The position numbers and the translations under genes are program-made. Shown here piece after piece: positions 21,571 through 31,699 of a DNA stretch of 64,000 nucleotides (positions are counted from its first letter, which is position 1; every line of letters begins with the position of its first letter). This DNA is from Hepsetus odoe. Lineage: Eukaryota > Chordata > Actinopteri > Characiformes > Hepsetidae. The stretch lies in assembly GCA_017165825.1 (NCBI GenBank), contig CM029366.1, positions 32,959,851 to 33,023,850 of the forward strand, given 5' to 3'. The notes beneath the pieces are model-generated. The model did no database searches, had not been told where the DNA came from, and saw nothing but the letters and a program-made list of their open reading frames with translations.

Positions 21571-21980
21571 GGGAGTGACTTTGGCAGCACTACAGCTGAT
21601 GTACCAGCTTGGAATTTTGAGGTGCTTCCGAATTTCATTCAGGGGGCCGTCCTGTTCCAAGTCTCAAGTAGGAAATTGGAAATGTTTTACCTTTTTAACT
21701 TTTTGGCACTTATGCACTAGCTGTTAGACATATATTTGCATACAAATTAACTATTTTGACGTAAACAGTGACACGGATTGTAAAATATGTTGCTAAGCTG
21801 GGCATTGTGGATGACAAACTGTGAGAGCAATAAAGAAAACCCCAAAAACAGCAACTGACTTTGGCAGCATTGTCCCATCTTGGAATTCTGAGGTTCTTTT
21901 GTAGAGCGACCTGCCTTCAGGGGACGGTCCTGTTCCAAGTAGTAAATGGGAAATGTTTTTTTCACAAAAAAAACCCTCGT
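21571..21980. other. Local duplicated motif
   Basis: TTTGGCAGCA..., TTGGAATTTTGAGGT / TTGGAATTCTGAGGT and GGGG.CGTCCTGTTCCAAGT occur twice, at 21580-21670 and 21858-21945, about 280 bp apart. This suggests an old tandem duplication. No gene is seen. Confidence 0.6.
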
Positions 21981-22190
21981 AGAGTGAAAGTGATCATTTG
22001 TCCTTGCGAGCACACAGCACACGTTGAACCACAATCAAACTTTGCATTTAACCCGCACACACCGTCCAGCAGGGGGCAGACATATCCAGCGCCCAGCGAT
22101 GGGGACGGCGCCATGCTCAAGGACCTCAGTGCAACATCTGGTCTGGGATTCATACTTTCCTGTCCTGAAGCCTAGTCCCTAAACAGCAGG
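21981..22190 (-). mobile_element. SINE-B
   Basis: AGAGTGAAAGTGATCATTTG, CATTTAACCCGCACACACCG, CAGCAGGGGGCAGACATATC, GATGGGGACGGCGCC and AGCCTAGTCCCTAAAC. The B box has decayed. Confidence 0.85.
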
Positions 22191-22541
22191 GTAAACCAGT
22201 GAGGATAACGCTACGACGAAATTCCACTTACCGCTTACCATTCCCAACGATCGTGTTTCGGCACCTTTATTTTTAGGAGTATGAAATTCCCGGTTAAAAA
22301 TAACGTGCAGACGAATGTATTTCTAATATAAATCAATGGCACTACTTTCATTGTGGCTCCTATAAAAGAAAATAAGATTGCGAGAGGCTGTTTCAGGTTG
22401 CCAGGAGGTCTCGTAGCCCCAGGTGCGGCAGTCGGCTCGTTTGGGCTGTAAGTTCTGACCTTTTTGCAGCAGCCGAACCACAAAATGACAGACATAAATA
22501 ATCAGACAGGGAGAGGCAGAGCCCTGCGAGCTCCAAATGAT

Positions 22542-22584
<43 letters not shown>

Positions 22585-22985
22585 CCCAGGCCAAAGTAAA
22601 ATAGATAAACAGCTACACACCATGATCAGGATTTCAGAAGTCAATCTTGTGGCCGGCTCCCGCCGAGCAACAAATCACTTTGATAACTTTGGCTGGCTGC
22701 TCTCTCTCCATTTGCTGATTTCTCGATTTAACAGCGGTACAACGTGAAAAAGAGAACGAAACACTGTAGCCTTTTCATGGAAACCAGCCTGATAAAAAAC
22801 AGGGGGATACCTGGGAGGGAATATTACATTTCTGGAAATCTGTATTGGGCATAAAGGAGAAAAACACACCTACATTATGTGCCCTGATCTTCTCCTACAT
22901 CATTTCCTTCATCCCTCAGGTTTTTTGGCTGTTGTTTCCATCAGCGTTTATTTCTTAAAGACCTCAGAATTAGAATTTGCAGTAT
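22191..22985. other. No gene; one (GA)n run
   Basis: Contains a (GA)n microsatellite at 22550-22581. Otherwise nothing is recognised. Confidence 0.5.
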
Positions 22986-22986
22986 A

Positions 22987-23235
22987 GTGAAAGTGAAAGT
23001 GACTAGCACCGTCATTGTGAAACGCAGCACGGCACAACGCAAGGAAATTCAACCTCTGCGTTTCGGCCACACACACGTGCAGCAGGGGGCAGCTATTGAA
23101 AGCGCCCGAGGAGCAGTGATGGGGATGGTACCCTGCTCAAGGGAATCTCAGGGAAACCTACTCGTCTGGGATTCAAACCCATGACCTTCCCATCCCGAGG
23201 CCTAGTCATTAACCACTAGCCCCACGACTGCCCCC
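22987..23235 (-). mobile_element. SINE-B, full length
   Basis: GTGAAAGTGAAAGTGACTAG, CGTCATTGTGAAACGCAGC, CACGTGCAGCAGGGGGCAGC, GAAAGCGCCCGAGGAGCAG, GGTCTG-type GTCTGGGATTCAAACCC, CATTAACCACTAGCCCCACG. It runs from tail to head without a large gap. Confidence 0.92.
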
Positions 23236-23750
23236 GTTTTAATCAATGTGGAAAATAAATGTCAAACTGATTTCAATTTTGATCAAAATAAATCAGAGAT
23301 TAGATTTTTGTCCCACAAACATTACAAAAAAGCTACAGTTAATAATTCTGCACAGTATATTGCCAGGCTCTTTGAAGGAGAAGTCAGAAGCACTGAAAAT
23401 CCCATATATGGCATTGTTTTATGTCACCATGGAGATTTGCAGGGTGCACATTTGTGGCACGGATTGGAGCCGGAGGTCCTTTTTGGGTTAATTTGATATT
23501 GATATGAGTGTGAGAAATCCATAATACGAAAGAAAGAAGGAAAAATCAATGTGAGATGAAAGAAATCAGCAGCGGTGTTAGCGGCAGATGAATTGTTTAC
23601 ACCCCGACATCACTTCTTTTGGAGGAATTTTTATATTCTCTTTTAACCGTGCACTCTTCACTGAATAAAACTTTAGGGATTTCAGAAAACGATGCCTCAC
23701 CCGGGCTTGTTCTCTCCGTCTGCTTCTTTCTTTGAAGACAGGATGGCCAA

Positions 23751-23781
<31 letters not shown>

Positions 23782-24487
23782 CGTTATTTGATTTGATTAG
23801 TATCGAGCCGTCTTTGAACTCCAGTTGCAATTTCTAAACTGCAATACCTCTCCGACTCTCTGGAGGACCCGTCCCAGCCCCAGAGTGAACAACAACCCCA
23901 ACTGTGTCGACACACATACAGCATGTTCACACCCGGGCTGAGCTTTACATCAGCTTTAAAACACGTTCCCTGAACACATTTACGTGCCTTTATGTTCCCG
24001 AACACTCTCAAACCAGGGGGACGGGGGTCCAGTCCCAACACCCAAACACCGGTCCGCCACAGGTCCCACACTCAGACTAAAGGAACATCTCTGTTCATCT
24101 AGGAACCACAGAAATGTTCCCTCGAAGGTACAACACGGTCCAAATTTATACCTTAAATATGTTTGTCCCGGGAGAAAGGGGGCAGATTTGCCGGGACAGG
24201 CCGTGCAGAGTCAGCGCAGTCTAAAAAAAAGGACTGCAGAGGAAAGTGGCAAAAGAATCCCGACACTACTGTACTATACATTTATACTTCGCTTAGATTC
24301 TCTTCATCCCGTAGAGATTAAATCCCTACAGATTACGCACATTCTTTCAGCCATCGCTGTAGATGAGAAAGGGCAGATCTGTACCTTTTCATGAGCTGAT
24401 GGGTGGAACAGTAAGAGAGACAGGCTGGAGTCGGGACAGGGCGAACAGGGGCTAGAAAACGATGACTGCAGTGAAACGTGGCAAAAT
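23236..24487. other. No gene; (TG)n at 23753-23776
   Basis: The stretch holds a TG microsatellite and otherwise no recognised repeat. The 136-codon plus frame at 23984-24394 has no motif. Confidence 0.45.
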
Positions 24488-24583
24488 GACGGTGTGTGTG
24501 GGTTAAAAGCAGAGGCTGCATTTCATTGTGGTTCACTGTATGCTGTGTTTCACAATGGCAAATAGTCACTTTCACTTTCACTC
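24488..24583 (+). mobile_element. SINE-B tail fragment
   Basis: GACGGTGTGTGTGGGTTAAA, TTCATTGTGGTTCACTG and CAAATAGTCACTTTCACTTT. Confidence 0.85.
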
Positions 24584-24727
24584 TCTCATACCTAAATCAC
24601 TGATGTCGACCATCAGACCTTCAATTGCACAGGCTTTGTCAAAAAAATACTTTAATGGTCCTGTTCACCTGAATGGTTGATTCGGTGAACCAATCAGAGG
24701 CTCTGTTTTGTGTTCCTGTTTTGAGTC

Positions 24728-25745
24728 GTGTTAGTGTAGTGTGTAGTTGTGTGAAAGTGACAGTGAAAGTGACTGTTCTCGTCATTGTGAAACACGGCAC
24801 AGCACACAGTGAACCACAACGAAATTACACCTCTGCATTTTACCCACCCGCACACACACACACACACACTCAACAGGGGGCAGCTATTTAAAACACCCGG
24901 GGAGCAGTGATGGGGACGGTACCAATGATCTTCTGAAAACAATCATCCCTAAACACTAGGCCACCGTTGCCTATGTAGTGTGTGAGTTGTGTAGTGTGCA
25001 GTGTGTAGTTGTGTTGGTGTAGTGTGTAGTTGTGTAGTGTTTAGTTGTGCAGTGTGTAGTTGTTTTGGTGTAGTGTGTGTTGTGTAGTGTGTAGTATGTG
25101 TAGTGTGTAGTTGTGTGGTGTGCAGTTGTGTAGTCTGTATTGTGTAGTTGTTTAGTGTGTAGTTGTGTTGGTGTAGTTGTGTAGTGTGCAGTGTGTAGTT
25201 GTTTAGTGTGTAATTGTGTTAGTGTAGTTGTGTAGTGTGCAGTGTGTAGTTGTGTAGTGTGCAGTGTGTAGTTGTGTTGGTGTAGCTGTGTAGTTGTGTA
25301 GTGTGCCGCGTGTAGTTGTGTAGTGTGCAGTGTGTAATGTGTAGTTGTGTAGTGTGTAGTGTGCAGCATGTAGTTGTGTAGTGTGCAGTGCGTAATGTGT
25401 AGTTGTGTGGTGTGTAGTGAGTAGTTGTGTGGTGTGTAGTTGTGTAGTGTGTAGTTGTGCAGTGGGTAGTTGTGTAGTGTGCAGTGTGTAGTTGTGTAGT
25501 GTGTAGTTGTATAATGTGTAGTGTGTAGTTGTGTAGTTGTGTAATGTGCAGTGTGTAGTTGTGTAGTTGTGTAATGTGCAGTGTGTAGTTGTGTAGTTGT
25601 GTAATGTGCAGTGTGTAGTTGTGTAGTGTGTAGTTGTGTAATGTGCAGTGTGTAGTTGTGCAGTGTGTAGTTGTGTAATGTGCAGTGTGTAGTTGTGCAG
25701 TGTGTAGTTGTGTAATGTGCAGTGTGTAGTTGTGTGAGTGTAAGT
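24728..25745. repeat. TGTGTAGT-type minisatellite, about 1 kb, interrupted by a SINE
   Basis: The array is built from GTGTAGTTGTGTAGTGTGCA and related words in variable order (GTGTAGTTGTG, TAGTGTGCAGT, GTAATGTGCAGT). The register changes along its length, with some higher-order blocks of about 40 bp near 25540-25625. A SINE-B interrupts it at 24751-24971. The long minus-strand frames over it (THYTLHTTQLH-type) reflect the repeat, not a gene. Confidence 0.95.
24751..24971 (-). mobile_element. SINE-B inserted in the minisatellite
   Basis: GTGAAAGTGACAGTGAAAGT, GAACCACAACGAAATTACAC, CAACAGGGGGCAGC, AAACACTAGGCCACCGTTGC. Array sequence lies on both sides, so the minisatellite predates this insertion. 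A target duplication cannot be told apart from the array units. Confidence 0.9.
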
Positions 25746-26429
25746 GTGAGTGTCCATAGTTCTATGTCTGTTACTTTCTCCTGATCCCCTGTAGGTTGTG
25801 CTTTAACTCTGGACTATTTCCAGATTAATGAAAAAGGTTCTGATGATGATTTCGGGGTTAATCTGAAGTTACTGTGAGCTTTTATATTTCAGGGTGTGAG
25901 GAGATAAGAGTTCTTACCACAGAGAACCCCAGGGCTGTCACACATCTCTGCCTGGCAAAAGTGATGTGTGAACATGCCAACATGTGCCATCTTGCTCTGC
26001 TGCCGCTGTGGCTTTGAGTGTGATGCTTAACCTCCTGCTCGACCCTGTGTATCCGTCCGTGAACTCGGAGCTGGAGGAAGCCAAAAAGATAAACTCTAGC
26101 GAGCCCGGCGAGTCTAAAAATAAAGAAATAAGCGAAGGATATGAAATCTGAAATCCGACCGCTTTCTGATGTTGCGTTTGGCCGAACTGGCGCAGTGGCG
26201 CCGCAAAGCTCGAACTCACAAACCAAAAATCTGCAGAGACGTGTGTAGAGAAGCGTCGTATCGTTCCAAAGGACATCTTCTAAACAGGCTCTGTTTTGAA
26301 GAGATTATGGTCTGGAGCTGACGCTAACACTCACTAGCAAAGACGTTCCCCGTGTTTTTCTTTGGTTCTAGCTAACAGATCAGGTTGCCTGGTTACGGTC
26401 GTGGATATTAATGAACTATTCCTGCAAAA
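25746..26429. other. No recognisable feature
   Basis: No repeat or protein motif recognised. Minus frames of 112-114 codons at 25882-26276 are overlapping and featureless. Confidence 0.4.
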
Positions 26430-26505
26430 CTGGGCTTGGTGTGAAACACTCCTGTGTCCGAGCTGTTTACAGTGGAGATGAATGGAACCAGACGTCTGAA
26501 CCTCC
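26430..26505. mobile_element. Fold-back MITE-like family, single-arm copy
   Basis: TTGGTGTGAAACACTCC and GATGAATGGAACCAGACGTC match the left arms of the elements at 36230-36550 and 53207-53425. The other arm is not seen. Confidence 0.6.
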
Positions 26506-26585
26506 TTCCCAGATATGAAGAGGTCCCAAAGATGCTGCCTGATGCCATTGCTTAAACCTGCGCATCCTCTTATCACCTGGATTAG

Positions 26586-26829
26586 TGAAAGTGAAAGTGA
26601 CTATTCTTGTCATTGAGAGGTCACAGTGAACCACAGCAAAGTTGGACCTCTGCATTTAACCCATGCAAACACTGTGCAGCAGTGGGCAGCTATGAAAGCG
26701 CCCAGGGAGCAGTGACGGGGACAGTACCTTGCTCAAGGGTACCTCAGGGCAACCTACCGGTAAGGGGGTTTGAACCCACAATCTTCCGATCCTGTGGCCG
26801 ACTCCCTAAACACTAGGCCACCGCTGCCC
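26586..26829 (-). mobile_element. SINE-B, full length
   Basis: GTGAAAGTGAAAGTGACTAT, TTGTCATTGAGAGGTCACAG, GCATTTAACCCATGCAAAC, CAAGGGTACCTCAGGGCAAC, CTCCCTAAACACTAGGCCAC. Confidence 0.92.
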
Positions 26830-26847
26830 AATAACTTGCTGCTGCTG

Positions 26848-27057
26848 CATGAACTTGGCCCCAAGATCCCAAGGTCCTGGGTTTGAATCCCAGACCAGCA
26901 GGTTACCCTGAGGTGCCGTTAAGCAAGGTACAGTCCCCATGACTGCTCCCCGTGTGATGGATATAGCTGCCCACTGCCGGACAGCGTGGGGCTTTAATGC
27001 AGAGGATGCCTCTGTTGTGGTTCACCATGACAATTAGTCACTTTCACTTCACTTTCA
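26848..27057 (+). mobile_element. SINE-B, head slightly truncated
   Basis: CTTGGCCCCAAGATCCC, GGGTTTGAATCCCAGACC, TACCCTGAGGTGCCGTTAAG, a CACTGCCGGACAGCGTGGGG segment and TTAGTCACTTTCACTTCAC. With the preceding copy it makes a head-to-head pair about 18 bp apart. Confidence 0.9.
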
Positions 27058-27483
27058 GATGTAGTGAATACAGGGCCCCGAGGGTTCTCTGGGACGTTCT
27101 GTTGACAGTGCAGCAGATTTGTTGTCCTCTCGTTTACGTTGACGTGCGAGCAATTAAACGTACATTGTTATCACTGGATTCTCTAAACGGGGGATCTTGC
27201 AGTTGTATGGAAGCAGATGAAACATAATCACGTCCAATTGTCTGACACAGATGTTCGGCATTACTGGAATATGTGCACAAGCTGCGCCTAAAAAACAATA
27301 TGAGTAAGTAATTATCGAAGTGTCACTAAGAGCGCACTAATTTCTCTCCGTCTTCCCGCACTTGTAAAACCTTAAAAAGCTTCACACTTTTCCGAGCCGC
27401 CTGCCTTTGGTTTTTTCTTCTGTTTGGAGAAGATTAGACAGTTGGATTTCTGCTCCTTGTTTGTAAGATGCCATTTAAAACAT
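27058..27483. other. No recognisable feature
   Basis: Nothing coding or repetitive recognised. Confidence 0.4.
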
Positions 27484-27484
27484 T

Positions 27485-27665
27485 TCTCTTGTTCACTCAC
27501 TCCTTTTCTAAACCGCTTGTCCTGATTAGGGTCCCGGGTGGTGGTGGGGCCTATCCCAGCTCTCACAGGGCGAAAGGCGGGAACGCCCTGGACAGGTCGC
27601 CAGTCCATCGCAGGGCAGACGCACAGACAACAGTCTCACACTCAGAGGAAACACACAGACACGCG
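27485..27665 (-). mobile_element. V-SINE-like element, 3' half
   Basis: TTCACTCACTCCTTTTCTAA, CCGCTTGTCCTGATTAGGG, CCCAGCTCTCACAGGGCG, CCTGGACAGGTCGCCAGTCC and ATCGCAGGGCAGACGCACAG. Confidence 0.8.
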
Positions 27666-27693
27666 GTACTAAAAAACACGATCACAGCACTGC

Positions 27694-27910
27694 TAAAGTG
27701 AAAGTGACAGTTCTGGACACAACACACAGTGAACCACAACAAAATTACAGCTCTGCATTTCACCCACACACACCGTCCAGCAGGGGGCAGCTTCTGAAAG
27801 CACCCGGGGAGCAATGACAGGGATGGTACCTTGCTCAACAGTAACTCAGGGCAACCTACTGGTTTGGGATTCGAACCAAACTCCCTAAGAACTAGGCCAC
27901 CGCTGCCCTT
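27694..27910 (-). mobile_element. SINE-B
   Basis: AAAGTGAAAGTGACAGTTCT, CAGTGAACCACAACAAAATT, CGTCCAGCAGGGGGCAGC, AAGAACTAGGCCACCGCTGC. Its head abuts the 33-bp minisatellite of a hAT-like relict. Confidence 0.9.
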
Positions 27911-28270
27911 CTTTACATACAGTACAATCCTGTACTTTTTACTTTATAGACTCAGTACATTCCTGTACTTTTACTTTACACTCTCAGTACATTCCTGTAC
28001 TTTTTACTCTCAGTACATCCCTGTACTTTTAATTTTTACTCTCAGTACATCCCTGTACTTTTTACTTTACACTCTCAGTAAATTCCTGTACTTTTACTTT
28101 ATACTCTCAGTACATTCATGTACTTTTTACTTTACACTCTCAGTACATTCCTGTACTTTTTCACTTGTACTGAAAAGTATTTGAATCCTCTACTTCAGCC
28201 TGAGTTATGTTTAAGTATCTGTATTTTCCATTGAAGGAAAGAACGCATATTTTTGCCACCTCTTTTCCAG
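27911..28270 (+). mobile_element. hAT-like relict with 33-bp minisatellite, copy C
   Basis: About 8 reversed units (CAGTACATTCCTGTACTTTT plus TACTTTACACTCT) occupy 27915-28170. They lead through CTTGTACTGAAAAG, GAGTTATGTTTAAGTATCTG and TATTTTCCATTGAAGG to TTTTTGCCACCTCTTTTCC at about 28250-28268. Its reverse complement is close to the CAGAGGTGGCAAAA start of hAT elements. This copy shows most clearly that the minisatellite lies just inside a hAT-type end. Confidence 0.7.
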
Positions 28271-29700
28271 AGTCTTTTTTCCAGCCAGTCGAGTGAATCG
28301 GGCACATGTTTTTTCCGAGATTTTGAATGGTCTTTGCTTTTCATTTTCACAGCTGCCTTTCAGATTCACAGCAGTACTTGAATTAAGGGGGTCTTTTATC
28401 CAGAGGTGACCTTTTTTTTAATGACACGCAGGCCAATCGTACGCCAGCGCCGTCCTTGTTAGAGCAACATCTCTGCAAACTTAGAGCTCTCACAGCCCAG
28501 CAGGGGCTGAAATACTTATGCAAACAGCATTTCCCAGTTAGTATTTTTATCACAAAAAATTCTTTTAAGAAATCCAAAGCAGGCTACTTTTAAGGGTGAA
28601 ACTTTTGCAAATCAGGGACTAGAGAGTGAATCTAGACAAGCTGTGACAACAGTAAAGAGTTGAATCCGTTGGACTTGTATGAATAGCAGAAACGACATAC
28701 TAAAAGCTGCGCCATTTAAAACGAATTCTAACCGGAAGCAAACCTTGTTTTGCATTTGGTCCATTTTTATATGATTTCATATTTAGAAAACGCCACTTCC
28801 CACTTTTTTGCACAATGTTTTATAATGCACAACGATTACTGGTCCATTCAGAAAAGTTGTTATGGTTGTTAGCCACCACTGGGAATCCCATGACGTCTTT
28901 GGTTGAGTGTCTGAACCAATCAGACACGGGATGTCCGAATGGGCGTGGCTCTGATCAATGGAACAACATAAGGTGGATGCTATTAATTCCATCCATAGAT
29001 CTATACTGTAAGGAAAATTCCAAGATCAAAAGCCAAAAATGGAATAAATAAAAATGTTATGCTGAAAAGCTCATTCTTGCTCCATTACATGAGAAAATTG
29101 ACTTCAGCTGAAAGTGAGTCTGGAAAACATCAGCATGGATTGACTTTTTGGAAGCGTCAGAGCTGAAGGCGAGGTTGAGAAGTAAAAAGGGTAAATATTG
29201 AGGAATAAGGCGTGAATTCTAAGCCCTCAGCTGCATGGAAGCACAGAGGCATGATTCTGAAACATGCAGCAGATAAGCCACCATTCTCTGGATTTATCAT
29301 CCTTCAGAAAGACAGGCTCTTTAATTTGGTTCCTTTGTTGCTTTCACGAGACAACTGCTCTGGTCTATTGTGAGATAATGAATTAGTTATAATTGTAATA
29401 AAGCCAAAATAATATTTAATATTCTTTAGGGAAAAGGAGTTTTTAATCTGTGAGTCTGGCGTTCTTAGAAAGACGTCTGAAACTTTGTCACAGTGACTGA
29501 CGGTAACGTCGTCGCAACTCAAAAAAACCCACATCCGTTCTGTACTTTTCTATAAAACACCCTTTTTTTTTTTACCAGATTCATTTTAAACTTCACATTT
29601 TATGACTTTAAATAAGCTCGAGTTATTATCGTTTAAGCCGAACAAGCCCCCAACCAAGAAGGCAGTGAAACAGATCCAGAGGAGTTCTGAGTGTAAACCG
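28271..29700. other. Repeat-poor stretch
   Basis: A/T-rich with several short frames and no motif. No repeat family assigned. Confidence 0.4.
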
Positions 29701-29876
29701 TGATTGATGTTCTGTGAGCTGGATAGAAGAACGCAGGTTCCTGATTAGTGCCTCCATGAATATGAAGCTCCTGGATCAAGACCTGATTTACTTGAATGAA
29801 GGACTGATGGAGCCAAATCAGAGATCTGATGGGAACTACAGCAACATTGGGCTTCCATCAGGAGAGGACTGGGAAT

Positions 29877-29975
29877 GTTTAACACACAGAAAATCCCTCT
29901 TTACTGGATTAATGTGGTGTTTATTCTAATATTAGTGTTTAACACACAGAAAATCCCTCTTTACTGGATTAATTA
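29877..29975. repeat. Tandem duplication, 60-bp period
   Basis: TGTTTAACACACAGAAAATC and the following CCTCTTTACTGGATTAAT occur at 29877-29914 and exactly 60 bp later at 29937-29974, with no mismatch over 38 bp. Confidence 0.95.
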
Positions 29976-30974
29976 GTTTAAATGTATTTGCATTTTATGT
30001 AAATGTCTTTTTTTTTACTATACTTCATTTAATTGTATTATTATTAGTAGATTAACAAAGTGAGTATTTTTGCCACTAAAACATAAAAAGATGTCAAACC
30101 TTTATTTATTCATATTCTAAAACTCTAGAAAATATTTGGTAAATAAGAAAAATCAATAATGGTATCCCAGGACAGGGCCTCAAAAACTTTTTCATTCCAG
30201 GAGGTTGTGTCTTCCCCGAGACCCGTCAAATATTTTATGAAGTGAAACAAATTCCCACAAGTCCAGTTTCACTGTATTTCACAGTCCTTTCAGCTTTCAG
30301 TACTACAAAACCTCAGTTTAACCCAAATGTATCCCTTTAACAGTCTGACCTTTCTAAAACTGAGTTAAAGGATCGTGTTTTTAGTGCATCATCACAGCAA
30401 AGCCCAGCAGTTGGTATTTTGTGCCGCCCTGGTGTGGAAATGTGTCCAGAAACATCAAGAAGAAGCAAACTGGTGGAAGGGCTCATGCAGTGGCTTATCC
30501 AGCAGTGGCTTATCCAACTCTCTCATTTTGATAAACAACAAAATTAATCCAGCAGACATACGGACTTGTTCGTAAACAAACCGTTTCCGTGAACGGGGTG
30601 GAAGCCCTGCCAATGCTGGGACCTTCATCACTGTGATGGCTTTTAAATCAGCAAACACATTTGTGGCTTCATCTGTCCATATTAAGATAAGCAGAAGAGG
30701 AAGGATGGCAGAGCTTTGGTGGTTCCTGGTGTCTCGCTGATCTGAATGCGTCTGATTCAAAGCCAGGCCTTCAAACATAATCCGGCAAACACAGCGAGGC
30801 CGAGAGGACGATGACTAGCTGAGTCTTGCCACGACTGAGAATCCGCTGCCACGTGTCCAGCAGGCCAGGGAATAAGGCCCAGCACTCGGTCTCCTATGAG
30901 TTATCACTGCCTGGACAAGACCCTGTCCTTTCAAAGACCTGTCCAGGGACAGAGACTGTGATTGGTGACAATCG
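29976..30974. other. No recognisable feature
   Basis: A/T-rich at first, then mixed. The 107-codon minus frame at 30455-30778 has no recognised motif. GCAGTGGCTTATCCA repeats in tandem near 30490-30512. Confidence 0.4.
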
Positions 30975-31690
30975 GTGGTGGGAGGAATGGAAAACAAATA
31001 CTTCCTCCCTACATTTCACTCCAAATATCCATCCTTTGTCCTTCCATCTTCAGAACAGACTCCTTACTTTACACTGAACACATTTCAGTGGAATTCTCCG
31101 CTACTTTTATTTCCCGTCCCAAAATCCAGACCGTCTCAGACTAAATGGACACAAACACAGAAGAGACGTCCCTCTGAGTGTCCACCGGTGCAGGACAGAG
31201 TGGAGGAGAGTGAGAGAGAGGACAGGGAGAGTGGACGGTGGAGTTCAGGGTGTGTGGAGTGTGTGTCCGTGATGGAGAACTAGTAGAGACGGTGATGAAA
31301 GTGAAGCGGTGAAGTTCATGTGGATTATTTTCAGTAGATTGTTTTTATTGGAGTTGAAGTTCGAGGCTTTAATAGTCTTTAATTCTATTAATATGGAGTG
31401 AGATTCAGTTCACTTTCACACAGACAGACGCTCCAGACGTCCTTCAGAGGAGACACGTCTCACTTTACACTCTCAGTACACTCCTGTACTTTTACTTTAC
31501 GCTCTCAGTAATTCCTGTACTTTTACTTTACACTCTCAGTACATTCCTGTACTTTTTACTTTACACTCTCAGTACATTCCTGTACTTTTTCTTTACGCTC
31601 TCAGTAATTCCTGTACTTTTTACTTTACACTCTCAGTACTTTCCTGTAATTGTACTTATATCCATGCTTCTGCACCTTTTTGCCACATCT
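30975..31690 (+). mobile_element. Non-autonomous hAT-like element, copy B
   Basis: Inverted partner of copy A. From 31130 to 31465 it matches A at close to 98-99 percent by eye. At 31460-31650 come about 6 reversed 33-bp units. It ends with CTTTTTGCCACATCTG at about 31674-31691, which reverses to a CAGATGTGGCAAAA hAT-type end. The weaker match to copy A starts near 30975-31080. The plus-strand frame ending at 31281 (SGRWSSGCVECVSVMEN) is the counterpart of the minus frame in copy A, with only a few residue changes. Confidence 0.65.
31460..31650. repeat. 33-bp minisatellite, about 6 units (reverse)
   Basis: Units of CACTCTCAGTACATTCCTGT with ACTTTTTACTTTA. Some units lack three bases (CAGTAATTCCTG). 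Confidence 0.95.
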
Positions 31691-31699
31691 GATGACAGT

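Noticed and set aside
25203..25757. Longest open frame in the window, 184 codons (minus), rich in THYTLH and TTQLH
   Set aside because: It is wholly encoded by the TGTGTAGT minisatellite; a repeat whose unit lacks stops on that strand gives long frames automatically.
30455..30778. 107-codon minus frame MFEGLALNQTHS
   Set aside because: No motif recognised and no support from neighbours.
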